This document shows positions 54,486-62,156 of a DNA stretch of 64,000 nt, in pieces. The position numbers and the translations under genes were made by a program. Each line of letters opens with the position of its first letter. Position 1 is the first letter of the stretch. The DNA is from Salipiger abyssi (GTDB lineage: Bacteria > Pseudomonadota > Alphaproteobacteria > Rhodobacterales > Rhodobacteraceae). The stretch is from NCBI RefSeq assembly GCF_017311415.1, contig NZ_JAEKIS010000006.1, forward strand, positions 226,467 through 290,466. Direction: 5' to 3'. The notes beneath the pieces are model-generated. The model had not been told where the DNA came from. It made no database searches and worked only from the letters and a program-made list of their open reading frames with translations.

Positions 54486-55721
54486 GTGAGCGATAGTCTC
54501 GACGAAAAGGCCCGCGCGGTGCTGCGCGGCAACGACCGGGGCGGCTATACGGTGCCGACCGACATGCTCTATCCGTTCCAGTGGAACTGGGACAGCGCCT
54601 TTGCCGCCTGGGGGTTTTCCACCTTCGACAATGCGCGGGCGTGGCGCGAGCTGGAGACGCTCTTTGCGGCGCAATGGAAGGACGGAATGGTGCCGCATAT
54701 GGTGTTCCACGACGACGCGCCGGGATACTTTCCGGGGCCGGAGGTCTGGGGCGCGGGCGGCGAGGTGCCGACCTCGGGGATCTCGCAGCCGCCGGTCGCC
54801 GCGACGCTGGCGCGGATGATCTGGGAGGGCGATCCGGAGGCCGGGGAAGCGCCGATGCGGGCGCTCTATCCCAAGCTGAAGGCCTGGCACCGCTGGTGGA
54901 TGGAGACCCGCTGCGGCTCGGGCGCGGTGGCGGTGTGCCACCCGTGGGAATCGGGCCGCGACAATTGCCCGGACTGGGATGTCGGGCTGGCCAATGTGGA
55001 TGGCTCCGGCGCGGGCGAGTACGCGCGCCGCGACGCGGCGCAGGTGGATGGCGAGCAGCGTCCCACCAAACAGGAATACGACCGCTATCTGGCGCTGGTG
55101 CGGTTCGGCAGGGAGTGCGGCTGGGATCAGGCGCGGATCGTGGCCGACTGCCCCTTCCTCATGGCCGATCCCGGCATCACCTTCATTCTCATCCGCGCCC
55201 ATGACGATCTGGCCGCGATCGGCCGCGCGCTCGGCGAGGATGTGGCGGAGATCGAGGCCTGGGCGGCGCAGCTCCGCGAGGGCATGCAGACGCTCTGGAA
55301 CCCGGCGCTCGGCGCCTATGACGCAAAGGATCTGCGCAGTGGGCAATGGGCGGGTGTGATCGGCTCGGGCGCCCTGCTCTGCTGGCTGGCGCGCTGCGAG
55401 AGGCACGAGATGGAGGCGCATCTCGCCCGCATGTGGGACGCGGTGACCTATGGGCTGCCCTCCTCGGATCCGGAGGCGGCGAGCTTCGAGCGCAAGCGCT
55501 ACTGGCGCGGGCCGGTCTGGCCGCAGATGAATGCGCTGATTGCGCTGGGGTTTCTCAGCGCCGGCAAGGACTGGGACGAGGCGCGGCTGCGCGAGGAAAG
55601 CGCGGCGCTGATCGAGGCCTCGGGCTTCCGCGAATATTTCGATCCGATGGATGCCGCCCCCTGCGGCGGCGATAATTTCACCTGGACCGCCGCGGTGTGG
55701 CTGGCCTGGGCGGGGAGGTAA
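54486..55721 (+). CDS. GH63-like glycoside hydrolase (mannosylglycerate/glucosylglycerate hydrolase type)
   Basis: A 411-residue cytosolic (alpha/alpha)6-barrel hydrolase. The start is GTG at 54486 after a GGGAGGAGC site. Diagnostic sequences are LYPFQWNWDSAFAAWGF, ESGRDNCPDWDVGLANVD, RKRYWRGPVWPQMNALIALG and DNFTWTAAVW, as in bacterial mannosylglycerate hydrolases of family GH63. It sits inside a sugar ABC transporter operon without any signal peptide, so it probably hydrolyses an imported glycoside such as mannosyl- or glucosylglycerate to sugar and glycerate. The exact substrate is inference. Confidence 0.78.
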   Translation: MSDSLDEKARAVLRGNDRGGYTVPTDMLYPFQWNWDSAFAAWGFSTFDNARAWRELETLFAAQWKDGMVPHMVFHDDAPGYFPGPEVWGAGGEVPTSGISQPPVAATLARMIWEGDPEAGEAPMRALYPKLKAWHRWWMETRCGSGAVAVCHPWESGRDNCPDWDVGLANVDGSGAGEYARRDAAQVDGEQRPTKQEYDRYLALVRFGRECGWDQARIVADCPFLMADPGITFILIRAHDDLAAIGRALGEDVAEIEAWAAQLREGMQTLWNPALGAYDAKDLRSGQWAGVIGSGALLCWLARCERHEMEAHLARMWDAVTYGLPSSDPEAASFERKRYWRGPVWPQMNALIALGFLSAGKDWDEARLREESAALIEASGFREYFDPMDAAPCGGDNFTWTAAVWLAWAGR

Positions 55722-55728
55722 GACAGAC

Positions 55729-56757
55729 ATGGCAAGCATCGAGCTGAAAGCCGTCGAGAAATGGTATGGCGACGCGCAGGTCATCAAGGGCGTCGATCTG
55801 GATATCGAGGAAGGCGAGTTCGTCATCTTCGTCGGCCCCTCGGGCTGCGGGAAATCCACCCTTCTGCGGATGATCGCCGGGCTGGAGGAGACCTCGCGCG
55901 GGCAGATCCTGATCGGCGGCAAGGATGCGACCTCGGAGCCGCCGGCGCGGCGCGGGCTGGCGATGGTGTTCCAGAGCTACGCGCTCTACCCGCATATGTC
56001 GGTGCGCGAGAATATGGGGTTCTCGCTGAAGGCGGCGGGAGTACCCAGGGACGAGATGGCCGCCAAGGTCGACGAGGCGGCGCGGGTGCTGAAGCTCGAG
56101 GCGCTGCTCGACCGGCGGCCGAAGGATCTGTCTGGCGGGCAGCGTCAGCGGGTTGCCATCGGGCGCTCCATCGTGCGCGATCCGACGGCGTTTCTCTTTG
56201 ACGAGCCGCTCTCCAATCTCGACGCGGCGCTCCGGGTGGAGATGCGCTATGAGATCGCCAAGCTGCACCAGTCGCTGCAATCGACGATGATCTATGTGAC
56301 CCACGACCAGGTGGAGGCGATGACGCTGGCCGACCGCATCGTGGTGCTGGAGGCGGGCAAGGTAAGCCAGGTGGGCACCCCGCGCGAACTTTACGAGCGG
56401 CCCGGCAACCTCTTCGTCGCGCAATTCATCGGCTCGCCCAAGATGAACGTCTTTCCCGCCGCCACCGCCGGGCTGCGGCTGGAGACGCCGTTGCCTGCGG
56501 AGGCCGAACATTTTGGCATCCGGCCCGAGCATATCGTGCTGGGGGCACCGGGCTCGGGGCAGATCGACGGCATTGTGGATGTGGTCGAATATCTCGGCGC
56601 CGACACCTATGTGATCGTGGATTGCGAGGGCGCGGGCAAGATCACCGTGCGCAGCCATGGCGATGCCGGGCTGGCGCCGGGCGAGACCTGCGGGCTCGGT
56701 TTCGAACCCGGGCAGACGCATGTGTTCGACGCGGCGGGGCTGGCGATCCGCGGGTGA
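55729..56757 (+). CDS. Sugar ABC transporter ATP-binding protein (MalK/UgpC type)
   Basis: A 342-residue ATPase. Walker A is GPSGCGKST, the Q-loop is in FQSYALYPHMSV, the signature is LSGGQRQRVAIGRSI, Walker B is FLFDEPLSNLDAAL, and the switch histidine is in YVTHDQVEA. A C-terminal OB-fold regulatory domain starts near residue 235 (MNVFPAATAG). It begins seven bases after the hydrolase stop and energises the permease pair upstream. Confidence 0.93.
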   Translation: MASIELKAVEKWYGDAQVIKGVDLDIEEGEFVIFVGPSGCGKSTLLRMIAGLEETSRGQILIGGKDATSEPPARRGLAMVFQSYALYPHMSVRENMGFSLKAAGVPRDEMAAKVDEAARVLKLEALLDRRPKDLSGGQRQRVAIGRSIVRDPTAFLFDEPLSNLDAALRVEMRYEIAKLHQSLQSTMIYVTHDQVEAMTLADRIVVLEAGKVSQVGTPRELYERPGNLFVAQFIGSPKMNVFPAATAGLRLETPLPAEAEHFGIRPEHIVLGAPGSGQIDGIVDVVEYLGADTYVIVDCEGAGKITVRSHGDAGLAPGETCGLGFEPGQTHVFDAAGLAIRG

Positions 56758-56798
56758 AGTGGTTTGACGCAGCGGACCCCGTGATGTGTCGCGGGTGC

Positions 56799-56864
56799 GG
56801 CGGGCAGAATTGCCCACCCTACGGATCCGCCCCCCTCCCGCCCCGGACTTGATCCGGGGCCTCC
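56799..56864. repeat. Palindromic GTAGGGTGGGCA repeat plus CCCGCCCCGG dyad repeat
   Basis: A diverged copy of the GTGGGCA/TGCCCAC palindrome (56799-56822, ending TTGCCCACCCTAC) is followed at 56837-56864 by a CCCGCCCCGGACTTGATCCG dyad. They lie in the 223-base gap after the ABC operon and likely terminate it. Confidence 0.6.
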
Positions 56865-56980
56865 GGGTTTGGCGCGGCGGCACCCGTTCCATTTGAAAGA
56901 TCAATCCCCGCACATCATGGCGCATGGGCAGCCATACCCACACATGCTAGAGGCGGCATAGCGTTCAAGGAGTGCCGCCC

Positions 56981-59143
56981 ATGAAGCCCCCCAGCCTGCC
57001 CCTGACCCGAGATCTGGTGCTGATCGGCGGCGGGCATACCCATGCGCTGGTGCTGCGCATGTGGGGTATGGATCCGCTACCCGGCGCCCGCGTCACGGTG
57101 ATCAACCCCGGCCCGACCGCGCCCTATTCCGGCATGCTGCCGGGCTTTGTCGCCGGGCATTACAGCCGAGAGGCGCTGGATATCGACCTCGTCAGGCTCG
57201 CCCGTTTCGCCGGCGCGCGGGTGGTCCTCGGCGCCGCCGAGGGCATCGACCTCGCCGCCCGGCAGATCCATGTCGCCGGACGCCCGCCCATCGGCTTCGA
57301 CGTGGCTTCGGTGGATATCGGCATCACCTCGGCGATGCCCGATCTTCCGGGTTTTGCCGACCACGCCATCCCCGCCAAACCGCTCGGCGCCTTCGCCAGC
57401 GCTTGGGCGACCTTTCGCGCGCGCAGCGGCCCGGCCTCGGTCGCGGTGATCGGCGGCGGCGTGGCGGGCGCCGAGCTCGCCGCCGCCATGGCGTTTTCCC
57501 TGAGAACGCGCGGCCGCGCCGCCGAGGTCCATCTTATCGACCGGAACACCGCCCTCTCCGCCCTGCGCCCACAGGCGGCGGCCAGGCTGCGCGGCGCGCT
57601 CACCGCACAGGGCGTCACCCTGCACGAGCACGCCAGTATCGCCGAGGTCACCGCAACCGGCCTCACGCTGGACAACGGGCACCGGATCGCTGCGGATTTT
57701 GTCACCGGCGCCGCCGGCGCCCGCCCCTATGGCTGGCTGCGTGAGACCGGGCTGGCGCTGCAAGACGGCTTCATCGCCGTCTCGCCCACGCTGCAAAGCG
57801 CCGACCCGGATGTCTTCGCCGCCGGCGATTGCGCCCATCTCACGCAGAGCCCGCGCCCCAAGGCCGGGGTCTATGCGGTGCGCGAGGCGCCGATCCTCTT
57901 CGACAACCTGCGCAAACGGCTCTCGGGCGAGGGCTCTCCCCGCCGCTATCGCCCGCAAAAGGATTATCTCAAGCTGATCTCGCTGGGCGAAAAATCCGCC
58001 CTCGGCGACCGCTTTGGGCTGGCGCTTTCCGGGCCGCTCATGTGGCGCTGGAAGGATCGTATCGACCGCAGGTTCATGGCGAAATTCCAGGCCCTGCCGC
58101 AGATGCCCCAGCCGCCCCTGCCGGTGCCCCGCGCCGCCGGCAGCGCCGAGGCGCTCGGCGACAAGCCCATGTGCGGCGGCTGCGGCGCCAAGGTCGGGCG
58201 CGATGCGCTCTCGGCGGCGCTGTCGCACCTGCCCGCACCGCAACGCAGCGATGTCACCGTCCTGCCCGGCGACGATGCGGCGCTGCTGCATACCGGCGGC
58301 ACCCGTCAGGTGCTGACCACCGACCATCTGCGCGCCTTCACCGCAGACCCGGTGGTCATGGCCAGCATCGCCGCCGTGCATGCGCTTGGCGATATCTGGG
58401 CGATGGGCGCGGCGCCGCAGGCCGCCACCGCCAGCCTCACCCTGCCCCGCATGTCCGAGGCGCTGGCCGAACGGACGCTGACCGAAATCCTCACCGCAAG
58501 CTCTGCAATCTTCCGCGGCGCCGGCGCCGAGATCGTCGGCGGGCATTCCTCCATGGGCGACGAGCTGACCATCGGCTTCACCATCACCGGGCTTTGCGAG
58601 GCGGCGCCGATCACCCTCGCGGGCGCGCAGGAGGGCGACGATCTGGTGCTGACCAAACCGCTGGGTTCCGGCGTGATCATGGCCGCCGAGATGGCCGGAG
58701 AGGCCAGCGGCGACTGGGTGGCAGAGGCGCTGACCAGCATGACCCGACCGCAGGGCGACGCGGCGGCGCTGCTGAGCGGCGCGCATGCGATGACCGATGT
58801 CACCGGGTTCGGCCTCGCCGGGCATCTGCACGGGATCTGCCTGGCCTCGGGCAAAAGCGCCGAGCTTGTCCTCGACGCGATCCCGCTGCTGCCCGGCGCC
58901 GAAGAGCTGGCCGAAAAGGGCATCCGCTCCACCCTCTATCCAAAGAACCGCGCCGCCGTTCCGGGGCTGAGCGCCGAAAGCCCCCGCGCCGATCTGCTCT
59001 TCGATCCGCAAACCGCCGGCGGGTTGCTCGCCGCGATCCCGGACGGCGCCGCGCGCGTGGCCGAGCTGCGCGCGCTCGGCTTCGGGGCGGCGGTGATCGG
59101 CAGGATCTCCGGCGACTGGCCCGGTCACATCTCGATCGTCTGA
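56981..59143 (+). CDS. selD: Selenide, water dikinase SelD fused to an NADH dehydrogenase-like domain
   Basis: A 720-residue two-domain protein. Residues 1 to about 375 form an FAD/NAD-binding oxidoreductase (VLIGGGHTHALVLRMWG; VAVIGGGVAGAELAAAMAFS). The rest is SelD, which makes selenophosphate from selenide and ATP. The SelD active site is C398-G-G-C401-G-A-K404 (PMCGGCGAKVGRDAL), followed by DDAALLHTGG and GHSSMGDELTIGFT. I chose ATG at 56981 because AAGGAG lies eight bases upstream. The N-terminal domain may supply reduced selenium. The 3' end overlaps that of mnmH by 19 bases. Confidence 0.92.
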   Translation: MKPPSLPLTRDLVLIGGGHTHALVLRMWGMDPLPGARVTVINPGPTAPYSGMLPGFVAGHYSREALDIDLVRLARFAGARVVLGAAEGIDLAARQIHVAGRPPIGFDVASVDIGITSAMPDLPGFADHAIPAKPLGAFASAWATFRARSGPASVAVIGGGVAGAELAAAMAFSLRTRGRAAEVHLIDRNTALSALRPQAAARLRGALTAQGVTLHEHASIAEVTATGLTLDNGHRIAADFVTGAAGARPYGWLRETGLALQDGFIAVSPTLQSADPDVFAAGDCAHLTQSPRPKAGVYAVREAPILFDNLRKRLSGEGSPRRYRPQKDYLKLISLGEKSALGDRFGLALSGPLMWRWKDRIDRRFMAKFQALPQMPQPPLPVPRAAGSAEALGDKPMCGGCGAKVGRDALSAALSHLPAPQRSDVTVLPGDDAALLHTGGTRQVLTTDHLRAFTADPVVMASIAAVHALGDIWAMGAAPQAATASLTLPRMSEALAERTLTEILTASSAIFRGAGAEIVGGHSSMGDELTIGFTITGLCEAAPITLAGAQEGDDLVLTKPLGSGVIMAAEMAGEASGDWVAEALTSMTRPQGDAAALLSGAHAMTDVTGFGLAGHLHGICLASGKSAELVLDAIPLLPGAEELAEKGIRSTLYPKNRAAVPGLSAESPRADLLFDPQTAGGLLAAIPDGAARVAELRALGFGAAVIGRISGDWPGHISIV

Positions 59144-60183
59144 AGCCGCTCGGCGATGCGGTCGGCCAGCGTATCGAGCGCCGCCTCATCCAGCGCCGGC
59201 GTCTCGAACCGGTCCAGCACGCGCGGCGCGAAGACCGTCATGGATTTTTCATAGGCCGGGTCGTAGTGATCCTCGGCCAGCGAGCGGCACAGCGCCAGCC
59301 GCTCGCCCGCGTCGATCAGCGCGCCCCAGCGATCCACCAGCGCGTGCCCGCGATGAAAGCGCAGCGGGTCGAGCATCTGCTTCAGTCGCACCCCGTCCGA
59401 GAGGATGTCGTCATAAGCGGCATCGAGATATCCCGCCCGCGCGTCCAGAGGTGCCGTGACCTCGATCCAGGGCGCCTGTTTCATCGCCTCCCAGAGCGAG
59501 GGCGGCAGCAGGATCTGCCCGATCTTGCTGCTCTCCGCCTCCACCAGCACCGGGCGCGCCGGATCGAGCGCGCTCAGCGCCTGCGCCAGCCCGGTCTCGA
59601 AGCCCTTCTGGCTCGGCTGCCCGCCCGGCATCTCGCCCAGCAACGAGCCGCGATGCCGCGCCAGCCCCTCCAGATCGACCACCTGCACCCCGCGCGCCGC
59701 CAGACGCGGCAGCAGCGCGGTCTTGGCGGTGCCGGTATAGCCGCCGAGCTGGATCAGCCGATACGGCAAAGGGCTGTCGTAGAGCGCCCCCGTCACCAGC
59801 CGTCTGTATGTGCGATAGCCGCCCTCCACCGCCTCGGCACGCCAGCCGATCTGTTGCAGCATCCAGGCGAAGGAGCCCGAGCGCTGCCCGCCGCGCCAGC
59901 AATAGACCAGCGGTCGCCAGCCGCCCTCGTGATGCGCCAGCGGCCCCTCGATATGGGCGGCGGCATTGCGGAACACCAGCGCGGCGCCGAGCTTGCGGGC
60001 GAGAAACGGGCTCTCCTGCTTGTAAATCGTGCCCACGCGGGCGCGTTCCTCATTGTCGAGCACCGGCAGGTTGATGGCGCCGGGCACATGATCCTCGGCG
60101 AATTCCGCCGGGCTCCGCACGTCGATTACGGTGTCGAACCCGTGGTCGAGCAGAGCCGAAAGGGAAGGAAAGGAGCGCGCCAT
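59125..60183 (-). CDS. mnmH: tRNA 2-selenouridine synthase (MnmH/SelU)
   Basis: A 352-residue enzyme replacing sulfur by selenium in the wobble uridine of certain tRNAs. The N-terminal rhodanese domain has TVIDVRSPAEFAEDHVPGAI and the catalytic cysteine in LVYCWRGGQRSGSF. The P-loop is GGYTGTAKTALLPRL, followed by EAESSKIG. It converges on selD, its selenophosphate supplier. No selA/selB are seen, so in this window selenium use is limited to tRNA modification. Confidence 0.94.
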   Translation of the reverse strand: MARSFPSLSALLDHGFDTVIDVRSPAEFAEDHVPGAINLPVLDNEERARVGTIYKQESPFLARKLGAALVFRNAAAHIEGPLAHHEGGWRPLVYCWRGGQRSGSFAWMLQQIGWRAEAVEGGYRTYRRLVTGALYDSPLPYRLIQLGGYTGTAKTALLPRLAARGVQVVDLEGLARHRGSLLGEMPGGQPSQKGFETGLAQALSALDPARPVLVEAESSKIGQILLPPSLWEAMKQAPWIEVTAPLDARAGYLDAAYDDILSDGVRLKQMLDPLRFHRGHALVDRWGALIDAGERLALCRSLAEDHYDPAYEKSMTVFAPRVLDRFETPALDEAALDTLADRIAERLQTIEM

Positions 60184-60332
60184 GGGGTCAGATCTACCCT
60201 GCCCTCGTGACGGAGAAAAGCCGGATCGCGCAAAGCTCGGCATGATGCGGTTTTTTCGTCGAAAACCCTCTGGACACCGGCGCGGCGCTCGGCTATCCCC
60301 CCTGCACCCGAAGGGCGCTGCCCTTCTCCCGT

Positions 60333-60407
60333 GCCCGGGTAGCTCAGGGGTAGAGCAGTGGATTGAAAATCCTCGTGTCGGTGGTTCGATTCCGCCCCCG
60401 GGCACCA
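60333..60407 (+). tRNA. tRNA-Phe (GAA)
   Basis: A 75-base cloverleaf. The 7-bp acceptor stem is GCCCGGG (60333-60339) with CCCGGGC (60397-60403), the CCA end is encoded (60404-60407), the D-arm contains AGCTC...GAGC, the anticodon loop TTGAAAA gives GAA, and the T-arm GGTGG-TTCGATT-CCGCC is complete. The anticodon stem has one T-T mismatch at the second pair. The DNA downstream changes character, so this tRNA may be the integration site of the CRISPR-bearing segment. Confidence 0.95.
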
Positions 60408-60784
60408 CGAAACCTCTTAAGTTTCAATATTTCTTAGAGACTTAGGGGAATACACATATTTCGCATCCACCCTCTTGTCCACCTTCTTGCCTCTGGCAGT
60501 CGAATGATGACGGCACGATGTGCACTTACGTGCAACTGGCACCGGCCACGTACCATAGCGGTTCGTCGAGATGCCTAGCATACAAACCACAAAAATGAAG
60601 AAGCTGCTCTTAATATACTGCGGCCACTCCAAACCGCGGTTCAGCCGCCGTATGCAAGTCATGCAACGAGAGGTGCGCAAGCGGCCTCCTGCTATCGATA
60701 TCTTGCAGCTCGTTCACTCGGGCTCTACGTTTCCCATCAAGCCCGACGGCACCGTGGCCGTTCTCCCAGTGCGCTGAGATATCA
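60408..60784. other. 377-base AT-richer stretch between tRNA-Phe and cas6
   Basis: Base composition is visibly lower in GC than everywhere to the left. Short open frames exist on both strands, including 60571-60777 on the plus strand, which ends eight bases before cas6, but none has a recognisable domain or convincing ribosome site. I see no integrase and no second copy of the tRNA 3' end within the window. Confidence 0.5.
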
Positions 60785-61681
60785 ATGCAAACGACATCCC
60801 TCGCGGCACTCATCGACGGCTGGAACGTCGAGGAATGCAGGATAGTCTGCGAGGGTCATGGTCGTTTGGCAAATGATCTCGCTGTGCTGAACCGTCTTCG
60901 TGGCGCTTTGGGCCATGTCCTCGCGCAATCTGCCTCGGACGAAGCGCTGACCGGCAAGCCGTGTCCATTCGACCCTCCCTGCGCCTTCGACCTCTTTCAC
61001 AACAACCAAGGCCACATGACCGCGGGGCTCGAGATACCCAAGCCCTTCGTGTTGCTATCCGACAACCTCGACGGAGATCTCTCGGTCGCGATCCGGCTAT
61101 TCGGTCATTCCAACGCATGGGCGCCCGAGTTCATGGCCGGGCTGATCTCGGCGGCGCGACGCGGGATCAGGATGCAAGGGCAACAGCTGTCGTTTCGGGT
61201 CACGCATGCTGGGCGACGCAAACTCGCCCCGCCATCCGTGACGGCGCAAAACGGCCCGATCGTGCTGCGCACTCTGACACCGATCTTGCGCAAATCAGAC
61301 GCCCGAGCACAAGGTTCTCCCCGGCCGATACCGCAGGACGAGGCGGAGATGCTCGCCGAATTTCTCGTCTCGACGCTGACCGGGGTCGGGAACCGGATAT
61401 CGGGCCTGGCGCAATGGCACCAGCGGGTGCTCGACCTCGACAGCACGTCCTTGAAGGCCGAGGCGCGCGCCCTGTCACGCGACGCTGCTATCGAGGGCAA
61501 GCTGTCAAGGCGTTCCTTCGGCAAAAAGAAGGGCCGGCAGGGGTTCGACGGGACCGTCGCCCTACCCTGGGCCTCAGCGGATCTGCGCGGCCTCTTGGGC
61601 CTGTCAGCGTTCGCCCATATCGGCGCGGACACGGCCATGGGTGCAGGCAGGGTATTGGTCGGCACGGAGGATTCCACCTGA
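60785..61681 (+). CDS. cas6: CRISPR pre-crRNA endoribonuclease Cas6 (RAMP)
   Basis: A 298-residue RAMP-type protein matching the Cas6 family: two ferredoxin-like halves with the C-terminal glycine-rich motif FAHIGADTAMGAGRVLV (residues 276-292). The segment LPWASADLRGLLGLSAFAHI leading into it is also typical. It cuts the pre-crRNA inside the repeat to leave an 8-base 5' handle. The gene stops two bases before the degenerate terminal repeat of the array. Effector genes of a type III complex are not in the window and may lie to the right. Confidence 0.82.
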   Translation: MQTTSLAALIDGWNVEECRIVCEGHGRLANDLAVLNRLRGALGHVLAQSASDEALTGKPCPFDPPCAFDLFHNNQGHMTAGLEIPKPFVLLSDNLDGDLSVAIRLFGHSNAWAPEFMAGLISAARRGIRMQGQQLSFRVTHAGRRKLAPPSVTAQNGPIVLRTLTPILRKSDARAQGSPRPIPQDEAEMLAEFLVSTLTGVGNRISGLAQWHQRVLDLDSTSLKAEARALSRDAAIEGKLSRRSFGKKKGRQGFDGTVALPWASADLRGLLGLSAFAHIGADTAMGAGRVLVGTEDST

Positions 61682-61682
61682 G

Positions 61683-61992
61683 CATATCCTCCCCTTCCAC
61701 GCGGTCATGTCGCCAGCACATGGTTTTGATAAATACGACAATTACGACGAAGTCTCAATCCGCTTCCACGCGGTCATGTCGCCAGCACTTGCCAAAGAGG
61801 TTTGCCAACTTGCCGCCGAGGTCTCAATCCGCTTCCACGCGGTCATGTCGCCAGCACGGAGGAGAGCAGAAGCCTATGTCCGTGCAAGAGTCTCAATCCG
61901 CTTCCACGCGGTCATGTCGCCAGCACAGGGTGCGCCGCGCCGAAAGCGACAATGAGTCTCAATCCGCTTCCACGCGGTCATGTCGCCAGCAC
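61683..61992 (-). CRISPR. CRISPR array, 5 repeats of 37 bases, 4 spacers
   Basis: Repeats lie at 61683-61719 (5' ten bases degenerate), 61752-61788, 61821-61857, 61890-61926 and 61956-61992; the last four are identical. Spacers are 32, 32, 32 and 29 bases. Read on the minus strand each repeat ends in ATTGAGAC, like the ATTGAAAC/G handle of Cas6-processed type III crRNAs, and contains a small hairpin CCGC-GTGGAA-GCGG. Transcription is therefore right to left, with the leader to the right of 61992 and the decayed repeat at the distal end near cas6. Confidence 0.95.
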
Positions 61993-62156
61993 TGAGCTTC
62001 CGCAAATATCTATAGATACTTTGGTTTTGATTTGTCAATCCAAGCGATAAAGGCAATCTTGCCGCTTCCGATCCCCCAAAACGAAATTTCTTAACAGAAA
62101 TCCCAGAATACATATATTTGCTAGATAGATAGAGTTTATCCAAGCAGGAATCGCTC
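61993..62156 (-). promoter_or_regulatory. Putative CRISPR leader
   Basis: A 164-base AT-rich region between the intact array end and the RT-Cas1 start, containing ATATCTATAGATACTTTGG and CATATATTTGCTAGATAGAT. By array orientation it should hold the array promoter on the minus strand and the RT-Cas1 promoter on the plus strand. Confidence 0.6.

Noticed and set aside
60571..60777. A 68-residue plus-strand open frame just before cas6
   Set aside because: No ribosome site, no recognisable domain and odd composition; more likely random in an AT-richer region.
61683..61992. Array transcribed on the plus strand with cas6
   Set aside because: The repeat end, the decayed repeat near cas6 and the AT-rich leader on the right all point to minus-strand transcription.
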